Source of the DNA: JACRCT01 sp049841135
GTDB lineage: Bacteria; Myxococcota; Myxococcia; Myxococcales; UBA5297
NCBI GenBank assembly: GCA_049841135.1
Contig: JASGHK010000005.1
Coordinates: 248,001 to 312,000, forward strand
Length of the DNA stretch: 64,000 nucleotides
Direction: 5' to 3'
Below, in pieces: positions 52,515 to 61,989 of this stretch. The position numbers and the translations under genes were made by a program. The notes beneath the pieces are model-generated. The model was not told the origin of the DNA. It saw nothing but the letters and a program-made list of their open reading frames with translations, and did not search any database. The first letter of the stretch is position 1, and each line of letters opens with the position of its first letter.

Positions 52515-55500
52515 GTGAAGTCCCGGTACGAGCAGATCGCCCTCAGGACCAGCCTCGCCCTCCTCGTCCTCGGCTTCGCCTGCGCAGTCGCCTTCGACTG
52601 GCTCTTGCCGCGCGCCCCCTGGAGCCTGGCCGTGGTGGCCAAGGACCTCGCCCTGGTCGCGATCTTCGGCCTGCTCGTCCACGTCGGGCTGCGCCTGCAG
52701 CTGCGCCGGGCCGAGGCCGACGAGCGCCGGGACCTGGAGTCGGTCCTGCAGGCGCGCGAGGCCGAGCTGCGGACCGTCTTCGACTGCCTCGACGAGGGCG
52801 TCGTCGTCTGCACGACCGAAGGAAGGTTCCTGCTGTGGAACCGGGCCGCGCTGGAGGCCTACGGTCTGGGGCCCGGCTCCACCTCCCCCGGCGCCCCGCC
52901 GCTGGAGGATTTCACCCCCACCTTCCGCCGCGACTTCGAGATGACCGGCCTCGACGGCACCCCGCTCGCCCACCCCGACCGGCCGCTCGCCCGGATCCTG
53001 CGCGGCGAGCCCGTCCGCGATCTCGAGGTCGTCGTCACCCGCCGCTCCGACGGCCGCCGCAGCGTCCAGAGCTTCGGCGGAGCCCTGGCGCGCGACCCGC
53101 AGGGCAAGCCGCTCCTGGCCATCGTGCGCATCCGCGACGTCACCGCCCGGCACGAGAGCCAGCGGGAGATCGCCCGGCTCACCGACCTCAACCGCGCCTT
53201 GAGCGGCATCAACGAGATCATCGCCCGCGTCGAGACCCGCGAGGACCTGTTCGAGCAGGCCTGCCGCATCGCCTCCTCCCACGCCAGCTTCCGCACCGTG
53301 TGGATAGCGACCTACGACAAGGCGGAGCGCAAGCTGAAGGTGGCCGCCCGGGCCGGGGCCGCCAGCGCCTACGTCCACGCCATCGCCACCTACGACGAGG
53401 AGAGCCTGGAGGGCCGCGGCCCCGCCGGCCGCGCGGTGCGCGAGGGCAAGGCCTGCGTGGTCGACGACGCCCGCGAGGACCCGTCGATGGCGCCGTGGCG
53501 CGAGCAGGCCTACCGCCACGCCCTGCGCTCCATCGCCGCCCTGCCCATCCGCTTCCACGGCGAGATCTTCGGCGCCTTCGTGGTCTACGCCACCGAGCCC
53601 GGCGTCTTCCGCGACCAGGAGCTGGCGCTGCTCGAGAAGATCGTCTCCAACCTCTCCTTCGCCCTCGAGCACCTCTCCGACGAGGAGAAGCGCGAGCACG
53701 TCGAGCTCGAGCTGGCCGAGGAGGCCGTGCGCCGCCGGGTGCTGATGGAGCAGTCGCGCGACGGCATCGTCGTGCTCGACTCCGCCGGCCGCGTCCTGGA
53801 GACCAACTTCAGCTTCGCGCGGATGCTGGGCAGCGCCACCGGGTCGCTCGAGGGCCGCCACCTCTGGGAGCTGGACCGGTGCTTCGCCCGCGACGAGCTG
53901 CTGGAGCGGCTCGGCGGTGCAGCCGCCTCTCCCTCCGGCGCCCCCTTCGAGACGCGGCTGGCGCGCGAGGACGGCACGCTCGTCGACGTGGAGATGAGCG
54001 CCAGCCCCACCGAGCTGTCTGCGGGCCGGCGGCTCTTCTACTGCGTCGCGCGCGACATCACCTCGCGCAAGCGGCAGGAGGAGGAGCGGCGGCGCGCCGA
54101 GCGGCACCTGGCGACCCAGGCCGCCGTCAGCCGCGTGCTGGCCGAGGCGCTCTCCCTGCAGGCCGTGCCGCGCGTGCTGCAGACGCTCTGCGAGGCCGAG
54201 GGCTGGGAGTTCGGCGCGCTCTGGCAGGTGGGGCCGGGCCCTCTGGATCCGGCCGGCCCCGAGCTGCGCTGCACCGCCGTCTGGCACCCGCCCTGCCCCG
54301 AGCTCGACGCGCTCGAGGCCCAGGTCCGCGCCCTCGGCTTCGCGCGCGGCGCCGGCCTGCCGGGCCAGACCTGGCAGGTCGGCGAGGCCTCGCGGGTCGC
54401 GGACGTCGACGCGCCCGGGTTCCTGCGCGCCCGGGCCGCCCAGGAGGCGGGGCTGCGCCGCGCCTTCGCCTTCCCGCTGCGCCTCAAGGGCGAGGTCTCG
54501 GGGGTCCTGGAGTTCTTCGGCCGCGACGCGCGCGAGGTCGACCAGCCGCTGTGCGACACCATGGCCTCGGTCGGCGGCCTCGTCAGCCAGTTCCTGGAGC
54601 GCCAGCGCGCCCACGACGAGCTGACCCGCTTCCTCTCGGTCAGCCCCACCGTGCTCTACGCGCTCAGCGTGACCCCGGGGCTGCCGCTCATCTGGCTCAG
54701 CGCCAACCCCGGCGACGCCCAGGGCGGCGGCGCCGAGCTCCGCGTGGGCGTCCCCTGGCTCGACCGCGTCCACCCCGACGACCGCGCCCGCGTGGCGGCG
54801 GCCCACCCGCTCCCCTACGACACCGAGCACCAGGTGCTCGAGTACCGCTTCCGCCGGCGCGACGGCAGCTGCTACTGGGTGCGCGACGAGAAGCGGCTGC
54901 TGCGCGACGAGCGCGGCCGCCCCAAGGAGATTGTCGGCAGCTGGGCCGACGTCAGCCGCCAGGTCGAGCTCGAGGCCCAGGTGCGCCAGGCCCAGAAGAT
55001 GGAGTCCCTGGGCCAGCTCGCCGGCGGCGTGGCCCACGACTTCAACAACATCGTCGCCGCCATCCAGGGCAACGCCGAGCTGCTCGCGGGCGAGCTGCCG
55101 GCGGCGCACCCCGGCCACGAGAGCCTGGGACACGTGCTGGCCGCCTGCACCCGCGCCAAGGGGCTCGTCCAGCAGATCCTCACCTTCAGCCGCCGCCAGC
55201 CCGGGGTGCGCGCCGAGGTGGACCTGGGCCTGCTCGCCGAGGAGAGCCGCAAGCTCTTGCGCGCGACGCTGCCCGCCGGGGTGGACCTGCGCAGCAGCGT
55301 CGAGCCCGCCCCGATGGTGGTCCGCGCGGACCCCAGCCAGGTCCACCAGGTCGTCCTCAACCTCGTCACCAACTCCTGGCACGCCCTCGAGGGCCGCACC
55401 GGCCGCGTCGACCTCGAGGTCCGCCCGGTGACGCTCGGCGCCGCCGACGCCCTGCGCATCCCCGGCGCGCGCGAAGGCCGCTACGTCCGCCTGACGGTGC

Positions 55501-56126
55501 GCGACGACGGCGTGGGCATGGACGCGGCGACGCTCGAGCGGGTGTTCGACCCCTTCTTCACCACCAAGGCCCCGGGCAAGGGGACGGGGCTGGGCATGTC
55601 GGTGGTGCACGGCATCGTCCAGGCGCACCAGGGCGCCATCCAGGTGACGAGCGCGCCCGGCCGCGGCGCCACCGTCGACGTCTACTTCGCGGCGGTCGAC
55701 GCCCGGCAGGCGCGGCCGGCGCCGGCGGCGCCCGCCCCCCGAGGCCAGGGCCAACACGTCCTGGTGGTGGACGACGAGCCGGCGCTGGTGAGCGTGGTCG
55801 AGCGTGTGCTGGGTCGCCAGGGCTACCAGGTCACCTCCTTCACGGCCCCGCCCGACGCGCTCGAGGCGTTCCAGCGCGCTCCCCAGAGCTTCGACCTGGT
55901 GGTGACCGACCTGAACATGCCCCACTTCTCGGGCATCGACCTCGCCGAGTCGCTGCTGCGCCTGCGGGCCGACCTCCCCGTCGTCCTCATCTCCGGCCAC
56001 CTGACCGACACGCTGCGCGCCGAGGCGGAGATGGCGGGCGTGCGCGAGCTGTTGCTCAAGCCGTTCAGCGCCCACGAGCTGAGCCAGGCGGTGCGGCGGC
56101 AGCTCGAGCCCCCCTTCGCGGGGTGA
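52515..56126 (+). CDS. Hybrid histidine kinase with PAS and GAF sensors
   Basis: 1203 residues from the GTG at 52515 (ribosome site GGAGG). Order: two membrane helices at the N-terminus ('LALLVLGFACAVAFDWLL', 'LVAIFGLLVHVGLRL'), PAS (about 80-215), GAF (about 235-390), PAS (about 410-525), GAF (about 540-690), PAS-like (about 700-815), HisKA with His841 in 'GGVAHDFNNIVA', HATPase ('LNLVTNSWHALEG', 'DDGVGM', 'GKGTGLGMSVVHG', all boxes intact) and a receiver ('VLVVDDEP', phospho-Asp1132 in 'VVTDLNMP'). The receiver makes it a hybrid kinase needing a downstream phosphotransfer partner, which is not here. It is followed by a longer tandem paralog at 56209. Confidence 0.93.
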   Translation: MKSRYEQIALRTSLALLVLGFACAVAFDWLLPRAPWSLAVVAKDLALVAIFGLLVHVGLRLQLRRAEADERRDLESVLQAREAELRTVFDCLDEGVVVCTTEGRFLLWNRAALEAYGLGPGSTSPGAPPLEDFTPTFRRDFEMTGLDGTPLAHPDRPLARILRGEPVRDLEVVVTRRSDGRRSVQSFGGALARDPQGKPLLAIVRIRDVTARHESQREIARLTDLNRALSGINEIIARVETREDLFEQACRIASSHASFRTVWIATYDKAERKLKVAARAGAASAYVHAIATYDEESLEGRGPAGRAVREGKACVVDDAREDPSMAPWREQAYRHALRSIAALPIRFHGEIFGAFVVYATEPGVFRDQELALLEKIVSNLSFALEHLSDEEKREHVELELAEEAVRRRVLMEQSRDGIVVLDSAGRVLETNFSFARMLGSATGSLEGRHLWELDRCFARDELLERLGGAAASPSGAPFETRLAREDGTLVDVEMSASPTELSAGRRLFYCVARDITSRKRQEEERRRAERHLATQAAVSRVLAEALSLQAVPRVLQTLCEAEGWEFGALWQVGPGPLDPAGPELRCTAVWHPPCPELDALEAQVRALGFARGAGLPGQTWQVGEASRVADVDAPGFLRARAAQEAGLRRAFAFPLRLKGEVSGVLEFFGRDAREVDQPLCDTMASVGGLVSQFLERQRAHDELTRFLSVSPTVLYALSVTPGLPLIWLSANPGDAQGGGAELRVGVPWLDRVHPDDRARVAAAHPLPYDTEHQVLEYRFRRRDGSCYWVRDEKRLLRDERGRPKEIVGSWADVSRQVELEAQVRQAQKMESLGQLAGGVAHDFNNIVAAIQGNAELLAGELPAAHPGHESLGHVLAACTRAKGLVQQILTFSRRQPGVRAEVDLGLLAEESRKLLRATLPAGVDLRSSVEPAPMVVRADPSQVHQVVLNLVTNSWHALEGRTGRVDLEVRPVTLGAADALRIPGAREGRYVRLTVRDDGVGMDAATLERVFDPFFTTKAPGKGTGLGMSVVHGIVQAHQGAIQVTSAPGRGATVDVYFAAVDARQARPAPAAPAPRGQGQHVLVVDDEPALVSVVERVLGRQGYQVTSFTAPPDALEAFQRAPQSFDLVVTDLNMPHFSGIDLAESLLRLRADLPVVLISGHLTDTLRAEAEMAGVRELLLKPFSAHELSQAVRRQLEPPFAG

Positions 56127-56158
56127 GGCGGCGCAGGCCGCCCTCGCCCGCGGGATGC

Positions 56159-56164
56159 GATACT
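56159..56164 (+). promoter_or_regulatory. GATACT -10-like element
   Basis: 'GATGCGATACTCACC' lies 45 bases before the GTG of the second hybrid kinase. It parallels the element at 52473. Confidence 0.45.
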
Positions 56165-56208
56165 CACCTCACCCGCCAGCCCGCCCCCAGGTGCGGACAG
56201 GAGCGCTC

Positions 56209-59200
56209 GTGACGGTGCGGCACCAGCAGATCGCCTTGCGGACCAGCCTCGCCTACCTCGCCGTCTGCTCGCTCTACATCGTGGGCTCCGACTGGTTGCT
56301 GATGGGCTCGCTCTCCCACACGGCCGTCCTCGCCATGGCCAAGGGGCTCACCTTCGTGCTGGTGACCAGCGCGCTCATCTTCGTGGGCCTGCGCAGCCAG
56401 CTGCGCCGCCTGGCCGCCCGGGAGGGCGACCAGCGCCAGCTCGAGGCGCTCCTGACGGCGAGGGAGGCCGAGCTCAAGACCGTCTTCGACTCGCTGGACG
56501 AGGGCGTCCTCGTCGCCACCACCGACGGCCGGCTCGTGCTCTCGAACCCGGCGGCGCGGGGCCTGCTCGACGCCGTCGGGGAGGACCACCCGCTGGGCCA
56601 GCCGGTCGACTCCCTCTGGGCGGCCTACGACCTCACCGGCGCGGACGGCCTCCCGCTGCCGCCGGCGCAGTGGCCGCTGCAGCGCATCCTGCGCGGCGAG
56701 ACCCTGCGCGAAGAGGAGGTGCGGCTGGTGCGCCGGGACGGCGGAGCGCGGCGCGTCCACAGCTTCAGCGGCGCCCTGGCGCGCGACCCCAGGGGCCAGC
56801 CGCTCCTGGCCATCGTGCGCCTGCGCGACGTCACCGCCCGCAAGGAGAGCGAGCGGGAGATCACCCGGCTGACCGCGCTCAACCGCGCGCTCTCCGGCAT
56901 CAACCAGATCATCGTGCACGTGCAGTCGCGCGAGGAGCTCTTCGAGCAGGCCTGCCGCATCGCCTCGGCCCACGCCAGCATCAGCACCGTGTGGGTGGCG
57001 CTGCTCGACCCCGGCACGCGGCGGCTGAAGGTGGCCGCGCAGGCCGGCGCCGCCAGCGCCTACGTCCACGCCATCGCCGAGTACGACGAGGACGGCCTGG
57101 AGGGAAAGGGGCCGGTGGGCCGCGCGGTGCGCGAGGGCAGGACCGTCCTGGTGGACGACGCCCGCGAGGACCCGTCGATGGCGCCCTGGCGCGAGCAGGC
57201 GGCGCGGCACGGCCTGCGCTCCATCGCCGCGCTGCCCATCCGCTTCTTCGGCGAGACGGTGGGGGCCTACGTCGTCTACGCCACCGAGCCGGGCGTCTTC
57301 CGCGACCAGGAGCGGCAGCTGCTCGACGAGATCGTCGCCACCCTCTCCTTCGCCCTCGAGCACCTCGACCGCGAGCAGCGGCGCGAGAAGGTGGAGCTCG
57401 AGCTGGCCGAGGAGGCGGTGCGCCGGCGCGTGCTGATGGAGCAGTCGCGCGACGGGGTGGTCGTGCTCGACGACGCCGCCCGGGTGGTCGAGGCCAACTT
57501 CGCCTTCGGCCGGCTCCTGCGCACCAACCCCGAGGAGCTGCGCGGGCGCGGCCTGTGGGAGCTGGACGCCGAGCACCGCCGCGAGGACCTCGCGCAGGTC
57601 CTGTCCGGGGCCGGCGAGGGCAAGGGCGGACCCTTCGAGACGCGGCTGCGGCGCAGCGACGGCACGCTCGTGGACGTGGATCTGAGCGCGAGCCCGGTGG
57701 AGCTCTCCGCGGGCCGGCGGCTGGTCTACTGCGTGGCCCGCGACGTCACCGGGCGCAAGCAGCAGGAGGCCGAGCGCGAGATCACCGTGCAGCTGTTGCG
57801 CGCGCTCAACCAGTCGCGCGAGCTGCCGGAGCTCCTGAACGAGGTGACCGGCCTGCTCAAGCAATGGTCGGGCTGCGAAGCGGTGGGCCTGCGGCTGTCC
57901 GACGGCGAGGGCTTCCCCTACCTCGAGACCAACGGCTTCCCTTCCGAGTTCGTCGCCGCCGAGACCGACCTGTGCCTGCGCGACGCCGGCGGCGCGGCCG
58001 TGCGCGACCCGGCCGGCAACCCGGTGCTGGAGTGCATGTGCGGCAACGTGCTGTGCGGCCGCTTCGACCCGTCCAGGCCCTTCTTCACCGCCCGCGGCAG
58101 CTTCTGGACCAACGGCACGACCAAGCTCTTGGCCGGCACCAGCGAGGCCGACCGGCAGGCGCGCACCCGCAACCGCTGCAACGGCGAGGGCTACGAGTCG
58201 GTGGCGCTGGTCGCCATCCGCACCGGCGCGGTGACGCACGGCCTGCTGCAGTTCAACGACCGGCACGAGAACCGCTTCGACGCCGAGCGGATCGGCCTGT
58301 TCGAGCGCCTGGCGGACCAGCTGGCGCACGCCATCGCCCTGCGCCTGAGCGAGCACAACCTGCGCCGCAGCGAGGAGACCTACCGCACCCTGGCCACCGC
58401 CTCTCCCGACGCGGTGGTGGCCTGCGACGCGCGCGGCTCGCTCACCTACGCCTCGCTGCGCGCCCTGCAGCTCTTCGGCCACGCCAGCTTCGACGAGGTG
58501 CGCGGCCACGCGCTCTCCGAGTGGGTGCCCGACGGGGCGCTCTCGCGGGCCGCCGCCTCGCTCGGGGAAGCGCTCACCGGCCAGAAGGTCGAAGGGATGG
58601 AGCTGGAGCTCGAGCGCAAGGACCACACCCGCTTCTTGGCCGAGCTGAGCGCCGCGCCCATCCGCGGCGAGTCCGGAACCTCCAGCGGCGGGTACATCGT
58701 GGTCATCCGCGACGTCACCGTCCGCCGCCGCGAGGAGGAGCAGGCGCACGTGCGCGACGTGGCGCTGCGCTCGGCCTCCAGCGGCATCGCCCTCACCGAC
58801 CTGAAGGGCCGGCTCTTCTTCGCCAACGACGCCTTCCTGAAGCTGTTTGGCTTCGCGACCCTCTCGCAGGCGCTCGGGCAGCGCCCGCCCGACTTCATGC
58901 TCGTGCCCGACCGCGACCGGGTCTTCGCGCAGGTCCTGGCGGGCGGCTCGGTCTCCGGCGAGGGCGAGGGGCTGCGCACCGACGGCACCCGCTTCCCGTT
59001 CGAGTTCGCGGCCAACCCGGTGCGCTCCCCGCGCGGCGAGGTGCAGTACGCGATGGCCTCCTTCATGGACGTCACCGAGCGCAAGCAGGCCGAGCGCCGC
59101 CTGGCGACCCAGGCCGCGGTGAGCCGGGTGCTGGCCGAGGCCTCGTCGCTGCAGGCGGTGCCGCAGGTGCTGCAGGCCCTGTGCGAGGCGGAGGGCTGGG

Positions 59201-61092
59201 ACATCGGCACGCTCTGGCAGCTGGACCGCAAGGGCGAGCGCCTCTGCTGCTCGGCGGTGTGGCGCGCCCCGCGGCCCGAGCTCGACCCGCTGGAGGCGCG
59301 GACCCGCGAGCTGGTGTTCGCGCGCGGCGAGGGGTTCCCCGGGCGGGTCTGGCAGACCGGGGTCGCCGCCGGCGTGGCCGCCGAGCTCTCGCAGCAGCCC
59401 GAGTACCCCCGCAAGCGCGAGATCGCCGCGGCCGGGCTGCGCAGCGCCTTCGCCTTCCCGCTGTTGCTGCGCGGCGAGCTGACCGGGGTGCTCGAGTTCG
59501 GCGGCCGGGAGATCCGCGTGCTCGACTCGAAGCTGGCCGAGACCGTGGCGTCCGTCGGCGACCTCATTGGCCAGTTCCTGGAGCGCCAGCGCGCCCGCGA
59601 CGAGCTGACCCGCTTCGTCTCGGTCAGCCCCACCGTGCTCTACGCGCTCAGCGCCGAGCCCGGCCTGCCGGTCATCTGGAGCAGCGCCCCCTCGGCCCTC
59701 CCGACCGGCCCGGCGGCCCAAGACGGGCGCCTGGAGTGGCTCGACAGCGTCCACCCGGACGACCGCGCGCGCGTGGCGGCGGCGCACCCGGTCCCCTACG
59801 AGATCGAGCACCAGGTGCTCGAGTACCGGCTGCGCCGCGCCGACGGGACGTACTCCTCGGTGCGCGACGAGAAGCGGCTCTTGCGCGACGAGCGCGGCCG
59901 GCCCTGGGAGATCGTGGGGTCGTGGGCCGACGTCACGCGGCAGGTGGAGCTGGAGTCGCAGGTGCGCCAGGCCCAGAAGATGGAGTCCCTGGGGCAGCTG
60001 GCGGGCGGCATCGCCCACGACTTCAACAACATCGTCGGCGCCATCCTGGGCAACGCCGAGCTGGCCCGCGGCGAGCTGCCCGCCAACCACCCGGTGCAGG
60101 AGAGCCTGGAGCACATCCTGTCGGCCAGCGCCCGCGCGCGCAGCCTCATCCAGCAGATCCTCACGTTCAGCCGGCGGCAGGCGCTCTCGCGCACCGACGT
60201 GGACCTGGGCCAGCTGGCCGAGGAGAGCCGCAAGCTCCTCAGGGCCTCGCTCCCGGCGGGCGTGGAGCTGTCCTGCACCGTCGACCCCAGCCCGCTGATG
60301 GTCCGCGCCGACGCGAGCCAGATCCACCAGGTCATCCTCAACCTGGTGACCAACGCCTGGCACGCGCTGGAGGAGCGCTCGGGGCGCATCGACCTCGAAG
60401 TGCAGGAGGCGGTGCTCAGCGAGGCGCAGGCCGCGCGCATCCCCGGCGCCAAGGCGGGGCGCCACGCGCGGCTGACGGTGCGCGACAACGGCAAGGGGAT
60501 GGACGCCGCCACGCTGGAGCGCGTCTTCGACCCGTTCTTCACCACCAAGGAGCCCGGCAAGGGGACCGGGCTGGGCATGTCGGTGGTGCACGGCATCGTC
60601 CAGGCACACCACGGGGCCATCCAGGTGACGAGCGCGCCGGGCGCGGGGACGACCGTGGAGGTGTTCCTGGCGGCGATCGACTCGGTGCGGCCGGTGGTGC
60701 GGCAGGTCACGCCGCTGCCGCGCGGGGCGGGGCAGCACGTCCTGGTGGTGGACGACGAGGCGCCGCTCGCGCGGGTCGCGCACCGGATGCTGACGCGGCT
60801 GGGCTACCGGGTGACGAGCTTCACCCGGCCCGCGGAGGCGCTGGAGGCGTTCCGCAGGGCGCCGGGAGAGTTCGACCTGGTGGTCACGGACCTGAACATG
60901 CCGAACTGCTCGGGCATCGAGCTGGCGAATGCGCTCATCCAGCTGCGGGCGGGGATTCCGATCGTGCTGGTGTCCGGGTATCTGAGCGAGTCGCTGCGGG
61001 CGGAGGCGAAGCTGGCCGGGATCGATGAGCTGGTGCTCAAGCCGTTCAGCGCCGAGGACCTGAGCGCGGCGGTGCGCCGGCAGCTGGGGTGA
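56209..61092 (+). CDS. Hybrid histidine kinase, enlarged tandem paralog with extra GAF/PAS modules
   Basis: 1627 residues from the GTG at 56209 (ribosome site AGGAG). The N-terminal ~510 residues and the C-terminal ~670 residues match the preceding kinase module by module (start 'HQQIALRTS' versus 'YEQIALRTS'; 'QKMESLGQLAGGIAHDFNN', His1270; receiver 'VVTDLNMPNCSG', Asp1561). Between them lies an extra block of about 420 residues: a Cys-rich GAF ('LECMCGNVLCGRFDPSRPF', 'ARTRNRCNGEGYESVAL') and two PAS domains. All catalytic boxes are intact. A tandem duplication followed by gain of sensors (or loss in the first copy) explains the pair. The Cys-rich GAF could sense redox or metal; this is inference. 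Confidence 0.93.
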   Translation: MTVRHQQIALRTSLAYLAVCSLYIVGSDWLLMGSLSHTAVLAMAKGLTFVLVTSALIFVGLRSQLRRLAAREGDQRQLEALLTAREAELKTVFDSLDEGVLVATTDGRLVLSNPAARGLLDAVGEDHPLGQPVDSLWAAYDLTGADGLPLPPAQWPLQRILRGETLREEEVRLVRRDGGARRVHSFSGALARDPRGQPLLAIVRLRDVTARKESEREITRLTALNRALSGINQIIVHVQSREELFEQACRIASAHASISTVWVALLDPGTRRLKVAAQAGAASAYVHAIAEYDEDGLEGKGPVGRAVREGRTVLVDDAREDPSMAPWREQAARHGLRSIAALPIRFFGETVGAYVVYATEPGVFRDQERQLLDEIVATLSFALEHLDREQRREKVELELAEEAVRRRVLMEQSRDGVVVLDDAARVVEANFAFGRLLRTNPEELRGRGLWELDAEHRREDLAQVLSGAGEGKGGPFETRLRRSDGTLVDVDLSASPVELSAGRRLVYCVARDVTGRKQQEAEREITVQLLRALNQSRELPELLNEVTGLLKQWSGCEAVGLRLSDGEGFPYLETNGFPSEFVAAETDLCLRDAGGAAVRDPAGNPVLECMCGNVLCGRFDPSRPFFTARGSFWTNGTTKLLAGTSEADRQARTRNRCNGEGYESVALVAIRTGAVTHGLLQFNDRHENRFDAERIGLFERLADQLAHAIALRLSEHNLRRSEETYRTLATASPDAVVACDARGSLTYASLRALQLFGHASFDEVRGHALSEWVPDGALSRAAASLGEALTGQKVEGMELELERKDHTRFLAELSAAPIRGESGTSSGGYIVVIRDVTVRRREEEQAHVRDVALRSASSGIALTDLKGRLFFANDAFLKLFGFATLSQALGQRPPDFMLVPDRDRVFAQVLAGGSVSGEGEGLRTDGTRFPFEFAANPVRSPRGEVQYAMASFMDVTERKQAERRLATQAAVSRVLAEASSLQAVPQVLQALCEAEGWDIGTLWQLDRKGERLCCSAVWRAPRPELDPLEARTRELVFARGEGFPGRVWQTGVAAGVAAELSQQPEYPRKREIAAAGLRSAFAFPLLLRGELTGVLEFGGREIRVLDSKLAETVASVGDLIGQFLERQRARDELTRFVSVSPTVLYALSAEPGLPVIWSSAPSALPTGPAAQDGRLEWLDSVHPDDRARVAAAHPVPYEIEHQVLEYRLRRADGTYSSVRDEKRLLRDERGRPWEIVGSWADVTRQVELESQVRQAQKMESLGQLAGGIAHDFNNIVGAILGNAELARGELPANHPVQESLEHILSASARARSLIQQILTFSRRQALSRTDVDLGQLAEESRKLLRASLPAGVELSCTVDPSPLMVRADASQIHQVILNLVTNAWHALEERSGRIDLEVQEAVLSEAQAARIPGAKAGRHARLTVRDNGKGMDAATLERVFDPFFTTKEPGKGTGLGMSVVHGIVQAHHGAIQVTSAPGAGTTVEVFLAAIDSVRPVVRQVTPLPRGAGQHVLVVDDEAPLARVAHRMLTRLGYRVTSFTRPAEALEAFRRAPGEFDLVVTDLNMPNCSGIELANALIQLRAGIPIVLVSGYLSESLRAEAKLAGIDELVLKPFSAEDLSAAVRRQLG

Positions 61093-61160
61093 CCGGTGGC
61101 GTGGCGACGTCGCCAGGACCCGATGCTGCGCCCGGCCCGGTTCGGCCCGGTTCGGCCCGC

Positions 61161-61232
61161 GCGGCCCGAGCCGCAAGCGTGAGCGCGCGGGCCTCCTTCA
61201 GCCCTGCGCAGTGATGAGGAACGAATCGAGCA
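61161..61232 (+). repeat. Left 72-bp inverted repeat
   Basis: It begins GCGGCCCGAGCCGCAAGCG and ends GAACGAATCGAGCA. It pairs with 61963-62034 apart from two mismatches. Confidence 0.9.
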
Positions 61233-61337
61233 AGGACGAAGAGAGATCTGCATCCGTCCTGCGCCTACGCCCGCTGTGCCCTGCACCCATTCCTCGGATG
61301 TCAGACACGAGTGCGAGGATTCTCCCTGCTCGGACAT

Positions 61338-61354
61338 CCAGTCCGAGGGACTGG
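61338..61354 (+). ncRNA. Perfect hairpin just upstream of the transposase start
   Basis: CCAGTCC, loop GAG, GGACTGG: a seven-pair stem ending 14 bases before the ATG at 61369. It could be a REP-like structure recognised by the transposase, or a control of its translation. It is a structural element rather than an independent RNA gene. Confidence 0.4.
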
Positions 61355-61368
61355 GATTGGGGGGGCGC

Positions 61369-61887
61369 ATGACCAGGCTCGACGTCGCGACGTTCTTCCT
61401 GACATTCACCACCTACGGCACCTGGCTCCACGGCGACCCCCGCGGCAGCGTGGATCGCCACTACCACAAGCCCGGCTTGCCACATCACCCCGGAAACCTC
61501 GACCTCCTTCGCAAGAGCGCGCAACGGATGGCCCAGCCAGCCTTTCAGATCGACTCCGCCAGCCGCTCCGCCCTCGAGTCCGCGGTTCGCGAGGTCTGCG
61601 AGTACCGGAACTGGCACCTCTACGCCTTGAACATCCGCAACTGCCATCTGCATACGGTCGTCAGCGGCCACGCCGACGGGGCCCGCATGATGAACGACTT
61701 CAAGGCCTATGGGACTCGGCGGCTTGTTCGGGACGGCATCGTGCCCGCGGGCCGACGCGTGTGGACGGAGGGGGGATCGGTGCGTCGGGTGACGTCGTTG
61801 GAGGCGCTGGAGCGTGTGGTGGCTTACGTCCTTGAGGAGCAGGGCGAGCCGCTGCCTGGAACGTTGAAAGTCGGTGAGCTTGGGTGA
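61369..61887 (+). CDS. IS200/RAYT-like HUH transposase
   Basis: 172 residues from the ATG at 61369, preceded by a G-rich ribosome site. The fold signatures of Y1 single-strand transposases are visible: N-terminal 'FFLTFTTYGTWLHGDPRG', the HUH metal site as His93-Leu-His95 in 'IRNCHLHTVVSG', 'FKAYGTRRLV' and a candidate catalytic Tyr153 in 'VVAYVLEEQGEP'. Size and sequence fit the REP-associated (RAYT) branch. All key residues are kept, so it may be active. It lies wholly inside the 72-bp inverted repeats. A further in-frame ATG at 61276 exists but the added residues do not look like this family. Confidence 0.85.
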   Translation: MTRLDVATFFLTFTTYGTWLHGDPRGSVDRHYHKPGLPHHPGNLDLLRKSAQRMAQPAFQIDSASRSALESAVREVCEYRNWHLYALNIRNCHLHTVVSGHADGARMMNDFKAYGTRRLVRDGIVPAGRRVWTEGGSVRRVTSLEALERVVAYVLEEQGEPLPGTLKVGELG

Positions 61888-61911
61888 GCGCGACCGCTTG
61901 ATGACTGGAGC

Positions 61912-61989
61912 GGATCCTCCGCGTACTCGATTCGTGCCCGGTCACGGGCTGGATCTGCCTCGTGCTCGATTCGTTCCTCATCACTGCAC
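61912..61989. repeat. Two 39-bp direct repeats inside the mobile unit
   Basis: Units at 61912-61950 and 61951-61989 share 'GGATC', 'CTCGATTCGT' and their spacing. The second merges into the right inverted repeat. They may be remnants of REP-type sites. Confidence 0.6.

Noticed and set aside
52371..56075. Open frame of over 1200 codons antisense to the first hybrid kinase
   Set aside because: The sense strand carries every kinase motif; the antisense product is low-complexity Ala/Gly/Arg/Leu.
56164..61176. Open frame of over 1600 codons antisense to the second hybrid kinase
   Set aside because: Same reasoning as for the first kinase; it results from third-position GC bias.
61276..61368. Longer N-terminus for the transposase
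   Set aside because: The extra residues are rich in Cys/Ser and overlap the perfect hairpin at 61338; the ATG at 61369 begins the conserved domain.
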